From the NCBI GenBank assembly GCA_037381085.1, contig JARRRD010000011.1, positions 1 to 32,669 of the forward strand: a stretch of DNA of 32,669 nt, given 5' to 3'. A program made the translations under genes and the position numbers. Numbering within the stretch: the first letter of the stretch is position 1; the number at the start of each line of letters is the position of its first letter. The notes beneath the pieces were generated by a model. It did no database searches and was not told the origin of the DNA. It was given only the letters and a program-made list of their open reading frames with translations. The stretch comes from JARRRD01 sp037381085 (GTDB lineage: Bacteria; Nitrospirota; Thermodesulfovibrionia; Thermodesulfovibrionales; UBA6898). Below, in pieces: positions 32,058 to 32,669 of this stretch.

Positions 32058-32669
32058 TTATTTAAGTTCCTCGACCATCTTGTGAACCGCTTCCACGGCC
32101 TTCGGATGTCTCATTATCAGCAATTCTGCGCCCGATATCATAAGCGAAGCCGCCGTGACAGCCTCCCACGCGATTCCCCTTTCCTCGGCTGAGCCCCACT
32201 CCGGCATGTCGGCCTCGGATGCCTGGGTTTCCTTGATCTTCCATACATACATGCCGACGTCCCCCATCATCGGAGGCTGCATAATAGCATCGTTCTGCGT
32301 AAGCGCTGCAAGCCTTATCCTTTCCATCACCGAGTAGGTATATTCAAGACCGTATCCCAGAGCCGAACACATCGGGTCGGTAATGAGTCTCTCTTTCTCG
32401 AACCCCATCTGGGTTATCAGAATGTTCAACTGCTTCGAGAGGTTGATGTCGAGTTCCGACATGGCGATGAGTTTATGATTGTTAGCCATTGCGGCGGCAG
32501 CTATGGTCTTGTAATTCGCCTCCTGCGCCTTCCCTATGACGCAATTCTTTCCCTTTGCAGCTTCAGAGACCGCCACCAGGACCGCCGAGTCCTTCTCGGC
32601 ATGGTTGCTGCCGAGAATTATAAGGGGAACAGTTATCGCGGCAAGCACATCCTTCACGGTCCTGGATGC
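32058..32669 (-). CDS. acsD: Corrinoid/iron-sulfur protein small subunit, partial
   Basis: C-terminal 203 or so residues of the small (delta) subunit of CFeSP; the frame is open to the window edge, so the start lies beyond it. Full-length AcsD is about 310-325 residues. Recognisable segments are PLIILGSNHAEKDSAVL, LITQMGFEKERLITDPMCSA, ALGYGLEYTYSVMERIRLAA and GIAWEAVTAASLMISGAELL in the TIM-barrel that pairs with AcsC. It is the first visible gene of the acs cluster; 86 bases separate it from acsC. A methyltransferase gene (acsE) or other cluster members may lie upstream, outside the window. Confidence 0.94.
   Translation of the reverse strand, partial: ASRTVKDVLAAITVPLIILGSNHAEKDSAVLVAVSEAAKGKNCVIGKAQEANYKTIAAAAMANNHKLIAMSELDINLSKQLNILITQMGFEKERLITDPMCSALGYGLEYTYSVMERIRLAALTQNDAIMQPPMMGDVGMYVWKIKETQASEADMPEWGSAEERGIAWEAVTAASLMISGAELLIMRHPKAVEAVHKMVEELK

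Overview
The window looks like a chromosome segment of an anaerobic, H2/CO2-using bacterium. Gene content fits uncultured Nitrospirota (Thermodesulfovibrionia-like) or a similar anaerobic lineage; this placement is an inference from gene families, not from a marker gene.

Layout. 1-1660: accessory DNA with a decayed REP-associated transposase, a small secreted protein with a beta-defensin-like cysteine pattern and a dnaX-type slippery site, and a 3' tmRNA fragment that looks like an old attachment site. 1670-7752 (minus): a dihydrolipoamide-dehydrogenase-like flavoprotein, a UMF1-family permease, an SQR/NDH-2-like flavoprotein and a ClC chloride channel/transporter. 7956-15017 (minus): a membrane-bound uptake [NiFe] hydrogenase locus (hyaD, hypC, hyaA, hyaB, hyaC) followed by a monoheme cytochrome c, a seven-heme cytochrome c (split by a one-base frameshift) and a second cytochrome b. 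15359-18465 (plus): 2-oxoacid:ferredoxin oxidoreductase beta and gamma subunits, a GNAT acetyltransferase, lspA and a DUF1189 membrane protein. 18529-20104: a receiver-PilZ regulator, a truncated CoA-transferase and endonuclease V. 20447-32669 (minus): a carbonyl branch of the Wood-Ljungdahl pathway (acsD, acsC, acsB, cooS) followed by a NuoEFG-like NADH-linked iron-sulfur module, ended by a good intrinsic terminator. Three related short inverted-repeat elements lie between these genes.

The most striking observation is in hyaB. Both cysteine codons of the N-terminal nickel-binding RxCGxC motif are UGA, the reading frame is otherwise intact on both sides, and a SECIS-like hairpin (bulged U, two base pairs, GUGA loop) lies 22-33 nt downstream. 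This predicts a hydrogenase with two selenocysteines at the N-terminal Ni ligands, while the C-terminal DPCxxC motif keeps ordinary cysteines. Its small subunit also has an altered proximal-cluster motif (CCGN instead of CxGC).

Working together: the hydrogenase would oxidise H2 at the outer face of the membrane and pass electrons through HyaC and the cytochromes. CODH/ACS with the corrinoid protein would make or cleave acetyl-CoA, the NuoEFG-like module would exchange electrons between NAD(H) and ferredoxin-type carriers, and the 2-oxoacid:ferredoxin oxidoreductase would link acyl-CoA to 2-oxoacids.
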